Shown here: positions 12,401 through 25,151 of the stretch, one piece after another | Position numbering within the stretch: the stretch's first letter is position 1 | Layout: each line of letters opens with the position of its first letter | DNA from: Cryoendolithus antarcticus | Taxonomy: Eukaryota; Ascomycota; Dothideomycetes; Cladosporiales; Cladosporiaceae | Length of the DNA stretch: 64,000 nt | NCBI GenBank assembly: GCA_002077065.1 | Contig: NAJO01000011.1 | Span: 829,001-893,000 of the forward strand | Direction of reading: 5' to 3' | Translations under genes and position numbers: made by a program | The notes under the pieces: model-generated | What the model was told of the DNA's origin: nothing | The model's input: the letters and a program-made list of their open reading frames with translations, nothing else | Databases searched by the model: none

Positions 12401-12829
12401 GCGCGTCGCCCCACAGGCCTCGCACGAAGCATGACGAACAATCGTAGCATCGGCTCGCGCAGCGACTGGGGTCATTCAACAAACACCTCCCGTCGCCCCT
12501 CCACAGCCGCTGGCACTGATCCCGAAACCGCCGACGGCGACGGCGATGACGATAACGACGCTAAGAACGACGCTACGGCGAAGACGAACGGCAATGCTGC
12601 GGTTACCGGCCAAGGTATCAGTCGGCAGTGGAGTATCTACAAAGAGGAGCCTGCTACGAACGGGAAGAAGAACGGCGTTGAGCATCGTGGAGAAGAGATT
12701 AGCGAACAGGACGAGGCTATCAATCGGTACGTGCAGGATCAGTTGGCGAGGCTGAAGAAGCAGGAGAGCAATGAATTGAGTGAGGAGATCTCGGCGCAGA
12801 ATGACGGCGTGGACGAGAGGGAATTGTGA
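9432..12829 (+). CDS. Glycoside hydrolase family 63-like protein (YMR196W type)
   Basis: Exons 9432-9571, 9626-9766, 9819-12245 and 12301-12829 keep frame and give 1078 aa. The body has the family's (alpha/alpha)6 landmarks: [24 protein letters not shown]-type [36 protein letters not shown] near residue 450, [33 protein letters not shown] and [16 protein letters not shown]. These match the uncharacterised fungal GH63 relatives such as yeast YMR196W more than ER glucosidase I. No signal peptide or membrane anchor is seen, so it is probably cytosolic. The last exon adds a tail of about 175 residues. Its start [10 protein letters not shown] follows HDTG directly, then it turns Ser/Arg-rich and acidic and ends with a helical, charged segment ([18 protein letters not shown]). 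Substrate unknown; the family acts on alpha-glucosides. Confidence 0.88.
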
Positions 12830-13008
12830 GATGGCGTCGGGGAGACCTGAGAGGCGTTTATTGATACCTGTGTGAGCATGGCGTTTTCTGGGATGGTGGA
12901 ATGAGGCATGAAGTAGCGAGGAGCGAGTAGATGCATAGACCTAGACTCTAGAAGTTGTACAGACCTGGGACTGGAGCTATGGCAGCGCAGACTTCAGGCT
13001 TATCACCG

Positions 13009-16000
13009 TCATCGTCCGCTCGATGTCGCCGCCCTCAAGGCCCGAAAGCGTGAGCCCTCGTTATGCATCAACTCCGATGGCACGCCGTGCTCGACCAATT
13101 CCCCGTCCGCCATCATGACGACCTCGTTGTAGAGCTCGACTTGCTCGAGACGATGTAGGACTGCGATTACAGTGCAGTGCATGAACGCTGTGCTGATGAC
13201 GTGTTGCATCTCGGCTTCAGTGTCGTTGTCGAGTCTGTACATGTCAGTGACGAAAGCGGTACTTCGGGTGGATGTTGCACTCACGTGCTCGTCGCCTCGT
13301 CCAACAACAGGATTTTACTCTTCCTGAGCAACGCTCGCGCCAAACAAAGTAATTGCTTCTGCCCTGTAGACCACGCGGCTGTGTCCATCTCGGCATTCAG
13401 GCCGCCGCGCTCAGCGACAATAGCGTTAAGCTTGACTTTCACGAGCGCTTCCAGGATATCTGTATCCTGCGCGAGGCCATGCGGATCGATGTTCGCGCGT
13501 ACGGTGCCAGGCAAAAGCAGCGGGTCCTGGGGTACGATGTTGAGGGATGAGCAAAGGAGATTACTTGGGATGTCTGCGATGTTGGAGCCATCAATTCGGA
13601 TTTGGCCTGAGCTGCAGTTGATCATGCGGACGAGAGAGAGCAGGAGAGTGGACTTGCCGCTGCCGGAGCGGCCGCAGATCGCGACGTGTTGACCGGGGTT
13701 GATGGTGAGGGAGACTTCTTTGATGGCTGGAGGGACCGAGGTGCTGTAGGTGAAGTCAGTGTTGCACTTTAGCAGACCGCAAAATCAGGGAGCGAACAAC
13801 TTACGAGTACCCAGCAGTCACATCCGCGAACTCCACCAAACCTGAGGTAGGCCAGCCCATCTGCATGGCTGTCTTTCCAGTCGGCACGTCTTCAGTTTCA
13901 GTCTTCGTGACAAACTGCCTTACCCTCGCCACAGCTCCAATACTAGACTCACAAGCGGTCCACGTGATAATGAGTCTCGACAGTACGGTGTTGAAACCCA
14001 CGATCATGACAAGCGCCACACCCACAGATCCGCCACTGAAATTCTCCTGCCAGCGAACCACGATTGTGACAAGTAGCACCGCGAGTGCAGCGACCATAAC
14101 GTCCAGTGCAAAGTTCAGCCAGTGCTGTACGCAAGCTAGGATGTATACAGGTCGTTGTGAGGTGTCGACCAGATCGTGCAGTTTGCGTGTGTACTGCTGT
14201 TCCCAGCCGAACGCACGAATCGTCGCTCCGCCGGCTGTAGACTCGTTGAATGCAGTGTAGAGCGGTGCCTTAGCTTCAATGCCGAGCAATCGAAGTTGTC
14301 TCGATGTGCGCAGGTAGAAACGCTGCAGGAAGAACAGCGCTACAGCTAGCACCGGTACTGTGGCGCCGAGATAGCGAGCGAAGACGAAGAGAATGACGAC
14401 TTTGACGATCACTGAGACGAGTGACGAAGAGGCATTGACCAAGTCGCTCGGCAGCTGCATATCGAGTAGTTGCATGTCCTCGCTGAACCGGTTCTGTATC
14501 GTTCCCGTGTTCGTCTTGACGAAGAAGCTCAGTGGCGCTCTAGTGACAGTGTCCAGTAGATCTTGGTGCATGCCAGTGGCTGAGTTGGAGATCATGGGGA
14601 TGAATGCGAACCAGCAAGCCGCACAGGCTGCGATCGATGCAAGTATCCCAAACGCTGCGTATACCCCCATATACATCCCAACGTGAGCATTGGGGTGCAC
14701 GGAATTTGTTTCGGACCAATACTTTAGCCAGATCGTGGGACATTCGGTGAGCAAAATCCACAAAGCGATAGTCACGGCGTAGCCGACCATGGTGGTGTAG
14801 CCGGAGCTTCTGAAGTAGTAGCCGTAGACTGCGAAGTCGCCTTGCTGACGTGACTTATCTAGTGGATCTTCGACTACCTCAGCTACTTTCGTCTTAGTCG
14901 TCTTCAGGATGGGATTGCTCGATGGCTCGGCGAGAGGATTCGCTTCGCTGACTTCGGACTCGGAGACTGTGCCAGCCGCTTTGCTGTCCACCTCAATGGT
15001 ACCAAGGACAGATGCCGGTGTGCCGGTCTTGATGATCCTGCCAGCATCCATTGCGACGACGAAATCGCATCTCGAAGCGATAGCAAGGTCGTGTGTCGCT
15101 GATATAACGGTCATCGGACCTCGCTTTAGCAGGCCGTCGGCTCCAAAGAGAGACTCAACCACACTGGTGATCGTATGCGCATCCATACCGCTGAAGACAT
15201 CGTCCAAAATGAGCATCGCGCACCTTGCATACAGCGCTCGGGCAAGGGTGATTCGCTTCTTCTGCCCACCGCTGATGTTCATTGCGTTACTACCAAGTAT
15301 GGTCGCATCTCCTTGCTCGAAGCTCTCCAGATCTTGCCCGAGCGCACAGGCCTTGACAATCGTTTCATACCATTTCTCCTCGTACGGCAAAGTACCCAGA
15401 ATGCTGTCGCGAACAGACCTGTGCTCCAGCCACGCATCCTGTGAGCAGAATGCAATCGGGCGCTGTAGTCTAGCGATTACTGACGGCTGAGCTAGGGTCT
15501 CACCTATGATACTCTGGAGGAGTGTGGACTTTCCGCTTCCCACTGGACCGAATATAGCGGTGAGTTTACCGCGAGGTATGACCAGACTGAGGTCAGGCAG
15601 CACCACCGGGTTCGTGGGAGTCCAACGGATATCTTGGCCTTCGAAGGCTACAGCATCACTCGTATGGGAAGATAGGCCACCTCGTACGAATTGCAGTGCT
15701 ACATCGTTACCGATGAGAGGCTGCTCATGGTCTGTATCGGGATCCCAGGGTTCCGCACCATACCTGCAGAACTTCTCGATCCGCTTGAAGCAAGCGAAGC
15801 ACTGCACGACGGATGGTAAAGTCTGCGTGAACATAACCGCTGGGCTCGTCAGCAACGTGACCAGAGCCACCGAGGTGAAAGCTTGGGCTGTGAGCAGAGT
15901 CTGCCCTTTCCAGAACGCAACGCCGACGTATACGCCGAATGTGACGACTGGCGCAATATTGATGGGCGTAAGTGCTAGCGAGCATGTCAGTCGCCTAATC

Positions 16001-17661
16001 GTATCTGACTTGGCACTACTATCTTACAGAGGAGTAGCACCCCTACCAGCAATGTGCGGAACGCCTTTGACGTCTCGATCTCTGTTGTGCGGAGGTCACG
16101 GACAGTGTTGGCGAGTACACCTGTAAGGCCTTGCATTTTCACAGACTTGATGTCATCCAGGAAGGCCGACGTTACGCGTAGTCGTGCCTGTATCTTCTCG
16201 ATCCAGCGACCTTGTGCCGTGTTCATCGCTGCAGCAATCCGTGAAGTGATGGCGATGAATACTGCCATTTCGGTTAGCGAATCCTCATCAGTGATGCGAA
16301 CTGGAGAACCTACTGATGACCACAATGATTGGTGCAACACAGGCCAGACCCAATTGTCTCGCAAGTAGCCAGGTCGCGATGCCGATGTCTATGAGTGAGC
16401 CCCAGAGATCGTGAACAAATGTAAGGCTTCGCGAGATGCGTTCGACGTCTGTACTCATTAGTGCAACGGCTGTAATGTCGCCATGCTCGGCAGTGGTGGT
16501 GGCGAGTGCTCGCTCGTAGATCAAGCCGATCAGGCCGCCACGAAGACGAGTAGTGAAGCGCGTGCTCTGGTAGAGGAGAGCCGAATGAGAGACCTGCATG
16601 GTGGTGTATTAGCGCTTACAGTAGCAGAAAGGACGAGGAATATATTGGTCGTACCGCCAAGCCAAGATAGCAGAGCGCCCATGCTCCGATGAGTGCACGT
16701 CCATAAGCCTTATCAGACTGCGGCACGCTGATATAGTTCACAGTCGTCGTAATGAGCGAGGGCTGTAGAAACGTGAAAGCCGTCAAAGCCAAGCGTGGGA
16801 ACACGCCAGAGAGAAACGACCATCCATAAGCCGCCCAGAGAGCACGCAGCAGCCGATTACCGTCCTTGTGCGCATACAGTCTCCACTGCTTCATCAATTC
16901 ACCACTCAAACGCGGTGTCCGTAGCTTGACATCCAGCAGAGGGAGGTCCGGGATGCTCAGGACCTTGGAGTAGCCGGTGAAGAACGTATGGGTGAGCCAG
17001 AGGAAAACTGTACGGTTCCAGAGACCGCTGTAGGACTCAGTGGCTTCCTTGCGCTCATTGATGCTACGGGTCGAGGCGTTCTTGGTGGATTCAAACACTA
17101 GAGCCAGGACGCTGAAGGTGAAGGCCACGATGAATGTAATAGCCGTCTGACTCGCTGGCGTGATCAGCCATAGCGTCCGTACTCTGGCAATGCCGAGGGT
17201 GCTCGAGATCGTGAGGTAGATCGCCAGTAAGTTTGACGGTCGAAGCGAGCGCTGGTGCTGTAGCACAGACAATATCCCTGCGGCGATCGAGGCAAAGAGT
17301 GTCAGGATATCGGCAGCGATGGAAGCTCGAGTCTGGTACTGCGTGATCTTCGTCCTGTAGATTAAGAAAGCGAGCTGTGCCGTGACCACAGCAGACCATG
17401 CGACCTGCGTGAAGTCAGTGCCCGACCTTCGACGTGGCTCGGCAGTCATACCATCTTGACTGCTAGACGCCATGATCTCGACGCCGCAGCTTTCGATCGG
17501 CGTATCAACGCAGCGCCATTGACCACTGCGCAGCACAGAAAGATCGCAGCCGGCACAATGCCAAACACCACATCCTCGAACTCGAGCGTGAAGTCGAAAG
17601 CTCGACACGCCGTGTCCACGCGTGGTCCTAGCAATTGATCTGCTATTGGTGAACAAGCCAT
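13009..17661 (-). CDS. ABCC-family (MRP-type) full ABC transporter
   Basis: Seven exons on the minus strand: 17661-17452, 17404-16655, 16593-16314, 16261-16028, 15974-13805, 13743-13285, 13234-13009. All phases agree and give 1442 aa. The order is an N-terminal five-helix TMD0, linker, TMD1, NBD1, TMD2, NBD2. NBD1 shows GPVGSGKSTLL, NISGGQKKRITLARALYA and MLILDDVFSGMDAHT, with Asp in the usual catalytic Glu place, as is common in this family. NBD2 shows GRSGSGKSTLLLSL, STGQKQLLCLARALLRKS and LLLDEATST. The NBD2 signature STGQ differs from LSGGQ but is usual for fungal ABCC proteins. Such pumps export or sequester glutathione conjugates and xenobiotics at the vacuole or plasma membrane. The substrate is not predictable. 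It converges tail to tail with the GH63 gene (about 180 bp apart). Confidence 0.9.
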
Positions 17662-18350
17662 CGTTGTCTCTTACACCGACTCCACACTAGGAAATGATCG
17701 AGATGTGAGGGAAGGTCGTCTTCTTACCTTATTCCTACATTTCAGCCCACGCGCCGATCACGCGGCGACACCGAAGTGTGCTACGACAGCTGCATGCGTT
17801 GCCATCACAGTTGCCTGATCTATAGTAGCCAAGCTACCAATGGCATGGCCAGCAATGTAGAAAGACGCGTCGAAGCGAGACGCACAAGGTCGGAAAGGGT
17901 AAAGGCTCGACAGGCGTCGTGATAACGTCTACCATCTCGAACTCCGAGACTCCGAGACGAACGCCGTGTTGGAGTACGACTGTATACTGTAGTCCCTGTG
18001 TCGTAAGGTATAGCACCTGACATGGGTCTATCAGCAACGGCGGAGAGATAAGCACTTTTTACCCATCTGGGTCAACTGTGCGCCAACTCCGCCCTGATCA
18101 CGGAAGGGTCATGCAGCGCACTCAGAGCTCTCATAGTGGCATCGTGGCATCGTGGCGGGTGTAAGTCCTCAATGTTACTGTGTTGCTAGAGCTGCTCTCT
18201 ATATCAACCCAAAGGCCGATGCACGAGTATGGTTGGAAGTCAGTACGCAGCAACGCCAGTACAATATGAATCGCTCACTACCACATGCCCATATCTACAA
18301 TGCCCTCCTCTCACAGCCCTACAACCCTATCACTTCCCCTCAACCCACAC
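17662..18350. other. Intergenic region upstream of ABCC gene
   Basis: Promoter side of the ABCC gene and 3' flank of the V-ATPase gene, both minus. A C/T-rich run at about 18290-18400 covers the end of the V-ATPase coding region. No gene seen. Confidence 0.5.
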
Positions 18351-20151
18351 CTAAATCAAGCTCTCCTCCTCCCCATTCTCTTCCCCATTAACCCCGTTCG
18401 CCTCCCCATCATTCGTATCCTTATCATCCTTCTTCTCCTTCTTCTCCCGTCCATAAAACTCATCCAGCACCTTCTTCGGAATCCGATTCAACAGCTCCTT
18501 GGGATAAATCCTCAACAACTCCCACGCCAAATCCAACCCATCCACAACCCCACGGTTCTCATAAGCTCCTTGCGCAATGTAAGTCTTCTCGAACTTCTCC
18601 AGAAACTCCAACGACAGCTTATCTTCCGAGCTGAGAGCTTCCTCGCCGACGACGGCTTTCATGCTAGCGGCATCGCGCCCAATGGCGTATTTGGCGTAGA
18701 GCTGGTTGGATACGTCGGAGTGGTCTTTGCGCGTGTGACCTTCGCCTATGGCGGACTTCATGAGACGGGAGAGGGAGGGGAGGACGTTGATGGGCGGGTA
18801 GATGCCCTTGTTGTGGAGGGCGCGGTCGACGAAGATTTGGCCTTCGGTGATGTAGCCTGTGAGATCGGGGATGGGGTGGGTGATGTCTGTGCGATGCTGT
18901 CAGCTGCTGCTTTGAGTGGTAATGGGAGGTTGAGATTGCGTACCCTCGTTCGGCATGGTCAGAATTGGAATCTGCGTGATGGAGCCGTTGCGGCCTTGCA
19001 CTCGGCCGGCGCGCTCGTAGATTGTAGACAAATCGGTGTACATGTAACCAGGGTAACCGCGGCGACCGGGCACTTCTTCTCTTGCTGCGGAAACCTCACG
19101 CAGGGCGTCGCAATAGGATGACAGATCGGTGAGAATCACCAGGACGTGCTTCTCGAGCTGGTAGGCGTAGTATTCAGCGGTGGTCAAGGCGAGACGAGGA
19201 GTGATGATGCGCTCGATGCTGGGAGAGATGTCAGTGAATGTGTTGTGCTTCCAATGGCTGCGTCAACATACGTCGGGTCATTGGCCAAGTTCAAGAACAG
19301 CGTAACGCGCTCCATCGAACCGTTCTCCTCAAAGTCCTTGGTAAAGAACCGACTAGTCTCCAAGTTCACACCCATAGCACCAAAAACAATCGAGAAGTTG
19401 TCATCGTGATCATCGTGCACGCCCTTCGTCGGCTTGACCAGACCAGCCTGACGGCAAATCTGCGCAGCAATCTCGTTATGCGGCAAACCAGCAGAGGAGA
19501 AGATCGGAATCTTCTGCCCACGGGCGATCGAGTTCATGGAGTCGATGGCGCTGATACCGGTCTTGATCATCTCCTCGGGGTAAACGCGCGAGTAGGGGTT
19601 GATGGGCGAGCCGTTGATGTCGAGGTAGTCTTCGGCGAGGACTTTGGGGCCCTTATCGATGGCGCGGCCGGAGCCGTCGAAGATGCGGCCTAGCATGTCT
19701 TCGCTGACGCCGAGCTTGAGGTTGTGCCCGGTGAACTCGACTTTGGTCTGCAGTGTGGATTAGAGTGTAGCCATATTGGTAGATCCTGGGGCTACTGACC
19801 CTCTTGACATCGATACCAGTGGTGCCTTCGAAGACTTGCACGACTGCGCGGTTTCCTGTCTTGACTCAGCATGTAGCTTCCACCTCTCCTAGCTCGGTGT
19901 ACCATACCTCTCGCCTCAAGCACCTGTCCACTCCTTTCTGTGCCATCTGGCAGCGTGATCGTGACGATCTCGTTGAATCGAGGGAATTTGACCTGTCTGT
20001 CGTCTTAGCGCTCTTGTCTTCTTCTATCATTACAAGCTCCTCTGCATACATTCTCCAAGATTACCAGCGGTCCGTTCACACCTCCAACAGTATTATACCG
20101 TATGCGAGGCGTCACGGACATCATCCGCGGGTCCAATGAGTCCTTTGCCAT
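18351..20151 (-). CDS. vma2: V-type H+-ATPase catalytic-sector subunit B
   Basis: Six exons: 20151-20050, 19992-19908, 19855-19800, 19747-19272, 19218-18944, 18886-18351, in frame, 509 aa, the normal length for subunit B. It starts [20 protein letters not shown] and contains [80 protein letters not shown] and [20 protein letters not shown], all near-invariant in Vma2. Subunit B is the non-catalytic nucleotide-binding partner of subunit A in the V1 head, which acidifies vacuoles and other endomembranes. Multiple short introns in the 5' third are usual for this gene in Pezizomycotina. The C-terminal tail after [12 protein letters not shown] is acidic and variable (ENGEEESLI), a species-specific end. 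Confidence 0.97.
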
Positions 20152-21887
20152 CTTGATGTATTGCTTCTGCCTGCCTGAAGGCTGGCACTGTCCTCGCGCT
20201 GGCTGCGCGGTGCCTAATATGTAGATGAGGAGCTCGACCTATGTGGAGCGGTGATCGAGAGATTTTGAGAGTGACACAGCAGGCGGGATTGCAGTATGTT
20301 GGAGCTATCAATGGCAGCGTCTTTGACATTGGAGCTACGCCGTCCGAGCTTCAAGGTTCACCGACGTCAACCATCTGCAGAGCCGCTGCCAAGCCTGTCT
20401 CGCTTGCATAGCGACATGTGTACATGCAGCTCCAGTGACAGCGGATTCATTTACTGTAGTGAACCGACATAGCGAGGATGGAGTGTCACAGGCAAATAGA
20501 TCAAATCTGAGGGTAGAGTTGCATTCACTGTGTACATGTCTACTTGAAGTCAAAGGGAACTGCCTCCGCCTTCCCTCGCCCTGCTTAAACGGCCGCGAAT
20601 CTAGATCTTTCACTCAAGTCAGTGATTGCTCTCTCATATAAGTGAATGGAAGTGCAGGTGATGTGTAGCTGGGTCAGACATCCAAGGAAGATTGCGTGCT
20701 CAGTATGCCACTCTAAATAGGTTCTTGTCGAGGGCTAGCATGAAAACTGCGAATGTGGTATGGGTTTCATCATCCAGCAAGGCAGAGCTCTCTCGGCCTC
20801 ATTGAGATAAGAGCCGAAGAGAGGTGCGCTGAGGGGGTGCTGTCTAGGGAAAGAGGGTATGCATACCTTTGCAGTGATGAGTAGCCGGCGGCTTGTGTTC
20901 TTTTGAGTGAAAGTTCCTGTGGTCTTTTCTGATGTTAGCTAGAGGTCACGGAACGGATCATCCAGGTGGTCGTGAGTATGCGGGTGTCAGACAAAAGTTA
21001 CTGGCTAGTATACGTCCGCCCTGCGAGAGGCAAACGGAAAGGCTGGTTTCCTCATGGGCGATTCGGCTGGGAAAAGAAGACATGTTTGTTGTGTTGTCAT
21101 CGTTCGGTGATGGTGAAAGGGGAGGGGAGACTTGAGGGGACGTACCAGTATTGCCAGTACTCGCGCCGAAGAGACTGCACCCTCACAGATTGGTGGTCCT
21201 GCAGGCAGTGCAGCGCGAGTAATTGTGATGTCGTGAAGAAAGTCGAGATTTGAGATTTGGGTATTTGTAGTTCTTCTCCGAGATGCCGATGCGCGGCGGC
21301 CCGCTGCCAAGACACGCCCCAAACTCAATTGGGTACAAGCGGCGTTGGAGCGCACCCTCCACCGCGCCCGCCCTCGACGTCGCTGTCGCTCACCACCACC
21401 ACGTGTGGTGCCTTACAGCCCCGCCGCCGTTAGAAGCACCATCCGATAACGACATCGTTCGACCGAAAGCCTCGCGACAACAATCCCACTCATCCTGTAT
21501 CGGTCAGCACAACACTCGGCACTTGACGAGCATCCCTACACCTCGCATATCGTCGAGTACCGAGCCCACGCAGGGGCACGCTCTGCGCCCTCTTGCGCGC
21601 ACTGAATCATATCGTACGAGACCACGCGATCGGTCTGCACATGACATAAGGCTATACGGGGGCACCGGTCAATGTGGGTCGTGGGACCGTGACCATACCA
21701 GCCTCACCTACTGGGCTTCACCCCACGTGAGCGGCGCGAACGACCCGCCGTGGTATTTCGCTCTATGTATCGCGCAACTCTGCCAGGGACCTCGCGCGCA
21801 GATTCGGTGGCAACAATAGGCGGCAAGACGTCCGCAGAGTAGTGCGCGGAATTCGGGTAGCCGGTACGGACGAGTGTCGAACCAACC
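20152..21887. other. Divergent intergenic region between V-ATPase subunit B and PtaB-like gene
   Basis: 1.7 kb between two divergent starts, so it probably holds two promoters and a long 5' leader for the PtaB-like gene. It includes several short open frames that could be upstream ORFs (for example the frame 21283-21819) but none has family features. No repeat or RNA gene recognised. Confidence 0.45.
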
Positions 21888-22415
21888 ATGACGGCCATGG
21901 CTCAGTATCCACCAGGTATGAACATGCAACCTGGATTCCCTCATGGACATCCCGGTATGGCGCCAGGACCAAATCAGCACATGGGTCCGCAGATACAGAT
22001 GCACCCAGGCATGTCAGGCCCACCACAGGTCAGCCAAGCCAGCGCGATGATGGGCATGCAGCCAGGAGCGGTAGGAGGCATGCCTGGTGCGAACGGTATG
22101 GCCGTCGCGGGCATGGGCGGTCAGCACCCGGGCGCAGGCATGGCAATGCCAGGACAGAACATGGCTGGGCCCCAAGGAAACATGCAAGCGAGCATGGCAC
22201 AGCAGCAATTCATGATGCAGCAGCAGCAACAACATCAGCAGCAGATGTTGCAGAACAATCCGCAAGTCATGCAGCAGCTGCAACAGCGGAACGCAATGAT
22301 GCAGCAGCGTGCGCAACAGCTCGGCATGACCCAGCAGCAGTTACAGAGCTTGAACCCTGCGCAAATGAGTAGTCTTTTCTCAAATCAGGCTGCCTTCCTG
22401 AACAACGCCGCAGCC

Positions 22416-22446
<31 letters not shown>

Positions 22447-24289
22447 CCGGGACTATACAATTACCGGATCATTTGAGACAGCAACAGATGGCGGCAACGT
22501 TACGAGCACACCAAACGCAAGCTCAGCAGAGTCAACTACTGGCGCAACAACAAGCGATGCAACACGTCAACTCGCAGCACAGCAACCAGAGCCAACAATC
22601 AGGACCACACCCACAGGCTCAGCCTGGACAGCCCGGTCCGCAGGGTCAGCCCGGGCATCCGGGTCAGATGAGACCGCAATCGCGGATGGCAAATCCCAAC
22701 GAACAGGGTCAGCAGCAGCAGATGCAACAGCAGCAAGGCCCGCCTCAGCATAATCAGCAACCGCAACAACACCAGCCCACGCCTCCGCAGGCAAACGCAC
22801 AGCAAGGTCAACAGGCCATGACGCCGCAGCAACAGCAGCAAATCCAACAGCAGCAGCAAGTACAGCAGCAACAGATGGCACAGGCTCACATGGCTCGACA
22901 GAACTTCATGTTACAGCGGAAGTTGCAAATGGAAGCGCAGCGTACCACGGCTGCTGCGCAGCAGTCACAGATGCAACAGGTGCAGCAAGCGCAGCAGCAT
23001 CTTGCAGGTGGTCAGTACATACTGCGATTGCTGTTGTTCGCAGACAAGCTCGGCAGCTTCAGTGCCACCGATGGAGAGCAAGACGGACGAGAACTGGATC
23101 GATGGCAACGATTCATTGACCAGCAATTTGCCGACGATGGACGGCTAGCATTGCAGTTGTACGACCAGCCGTCTAAGCAGATTGAGATTCCTCGGGCAGT
23201 CCTTGGACGCTACTTCTGGATGTACTTCGAGACCGGTGCCAGCTCCCTGCGATTACACACGGAGAACGCGAAAGAGATGAAGCTACAAGACGGCACCGGA
23301 CGCTGTCGGCTAAGCTGTAGCAATGCCACGCTGACAGTATCATACCCCAACGGCGCTCGAATAGACCTCAGCGGACCGCTTGTGGTGATGTTCGGCTCTG
23401 GCATAACTCAGTCCGCGCAGATCGAGGCCATGGAGTTCAAGATGGATCGTTGTGAGGAGCACATGAATCGCACTGAAGTGGAGAAAGTGCTGCTGAATCT
23501 CAGTCCGACGATGTCGAACCAGAAGAGCCCGAAGATGACTAAGAATAAGCTTCCCAAGGCACAGCAGAAACTGCAACAACAGCAGCAGGGCGACGGCCTA
23601 ACGATTGAGAGTTTCCCGAAAGCTCCCAAAAGTCAAAGTGGCATGAGCGTGCGCATGCTGCAATTTCTCGAGGTACGGCAGCCTACAATCTTCATTCACC
23701 TGGTGTAGACGCTCCTGCAGGACAATGCTGACGACCGCACCAGATCTCCGAAACCATGAACATGATGCAAGAACTCGTCACCTTCGCCGCAGAGCAACGC
23801 CTCCCCGCCGCTTCTGCCCTAGACCAACTAAACGCCAAATACGACTCCGAGCCCCTGCCTCCTCAACAACAACAACAACTCCCTCCCCATCTCATGCCCA
23901 ACGGCCTCCAAGCCGGCACGCCGCAGATGCGGCAAGCCCCACCGCTCAACTTCGCCTCCTCCCCGGCTATGAACCACATGGCGCTCCCCAACGGTGTCAC
24001 GTCCTCCCCGCACATGGGCCAGACGCTCAATCTCCCGCTCGGCCTGCAGCCCACAGGACAGGGCAACATGTCGTCCCCGAACTCAGGCGCTATGGCCGCG
24101 CCGCCTATGCTGCCGCAGCATAGCCAGCAGGGGACCAACAGTAGTGCTGCGAGTGCTAACACGAGTCCGATGGTCAGTAACAAGCGACGAAGAAGTCAGG
24201 TGAAGATGGAAGAGGGAGATGGTGGCGGTGGGGGCGAGGGGAAAGTGAAGCCCAGTCCCCGGATGGGGAAGAAGGGGAAGCCCAATTAG
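21888..24289 (+). CDS. ptaB: LIM-domain-binding (Ldb/SEUSS-type) transcription co-regulator, PtaB/Mfg1-like
   Basis: Exons 21888-23672 and 23744-24289, joined in phase 0 (VRMLQFLE|ISETMNMMQEL), 776 aa. Residues 1-100 are Gly/Met/Pro-rich and residues 100-370 very rich in Gln. The segment from about residue 374 is the LIM-binding domain: GGQYILRLLLFADKLGSF, ELDRWQRFIDQQFADDGRL, VLGRYFWMYFETGASSLRLH and GPLVVMFGSGITQSAQIE. After it come polar linkers and a basic end KRRRSQVKMEE, a likely nuclear signal. Family members (Aspergillus PtaB, yeast Mfg1, plant SEUSS) bridge DNA-bound factors such as SomA/Flo8. They control adhesion, hyphal development and biofilm formation. A second possible start lies nine bases downstream (GCCATGG). 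Symbol given by family resemblance. Confidence 0.88.
22415..22442 (+). repeat. CAG trinucleotide run coding for glutamine
   Basis: Uninterrupted CAG run after a CAA codon inside the Gln-rich part of the PtaB-like gene. Further CAG/CAA clusters occur from about 22200 to 23000. Such runs often vary in length between strains. Confidence 0.85.
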
Positions 24290-24779
24290 GATCTGCTTGA
24301 GTTTTGGCGGCTGTTGCACTGATCGATGTGGCCACTTTGTTGGCGAGACTCGAGTGAAGCGAGGGCGTTTGGTGCATGTGCTCTTTCTGCGGACGTCTGC
24401 GGACGTTCAAATGAGGGCGACTTCGAATATACTGGCGTAACGGGGTGGGAGGGTTCTTACTTGCGACTTCTGAGCGAGTGATGCTGGGATGCTTTGGCGG
24501 TGCTGAACGCTTACGCCTGCTTACGAAAGGGTGGCGGACGCAGTACATTGCGTATATTATAGTGTTGATGCTTTTGGGTAGAGAGGAGAGAGGAGGTGTG
24601 TATGAATATTCATATTGACGAACCATCTTCTCCTAAGTGACATCCGCGCAGCAATTGATGTGCTGCTCGAGATGCGGAGGCACTGGCTCTCGCCCCCTGA
24701 ACTCTCTGAATCACGCAACGCCTGTGGACCTACTGGTCTGCGATCAGATCCTCGACACGCTCGACATCTCTAACGGCGC
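24290..24779. other. Intergenic region, convergent
   Basis: 3' flanks of the PtaB-like gene (plus) and of the minus-strand gene(s) to its right. Nothing coding recognised. Confidence 0.45.
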
Positions 24780-25109
24780 CTACTCCTTAGGTTGCTTGAT
24801 CTTCAGCTCTCCCTCATCATTGATCATAAGCTGCAATCTCCCCAGGACCTTGATACCAATGCGATTAGCGACCTTGTCTTCCCATTTCTCGCTACCCAGT
24901 CGCCCCATGATCTTGTCACAAATACGCTGCTCGAGTCGCTGTTCCCACTCTTCAATCCCGTCGCTTCTATCGTGCTGCTCGTTTCGAGCATCAACATCAC
25001 GGCCACCGTTACGCTGCTGAACATCGTCGTGCGTACTGCTCCGCCACTCATCCAGAGTATCGTAATAGTCGTGGCGTGCGTACATCAGAGCCCGAGCATC
25101 AGGCGACAT
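24780..25109 (-). CDS. Small charged hypothetical protein or 3' exon of the neighbouring gene
   Basis: An open frame of 109 codons beginning MSPDARALMYARHDYYDTLD and ending ELKIKQPKE. The C-terminal half is amphipathic and charged (IEEWEQRLEQRICDKIMGRL), which looks coding rather than random. It lies just downstream of the LPPELR-family gene on the same strand. A GTGGTC donor near 25210 in that gene and the CCACAG acceptor just before 25112 would join both in phase 2 (YEG|SMSPDAR). The donor is weak, so a separate small gene is also possible. No family recognised. Confidence 0.35.
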   Translation of the reverse strand: MSPDARALMYARHDYYDTLDEWRSSTHDDVQQRNGGRDVDARNEQHDRSDGIEEWEQRLEQRICDKIMGRLGSEKWEDKVANRIGIKVLGRLQLMINDEGELKIKQPKE

Positions 25110-25151
25110 GGACCTGTGGCTTTTACCCCCGCAGGCATTGTGGCGCGCGAC

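Noticed and set aside
13801..15870. Separate single-domain ABC protein
   Set aside because: It is the fifth exon of the ABCC gene; flanking exons join in phase and supply TMD0, TMD1 and the rest of NBD2.
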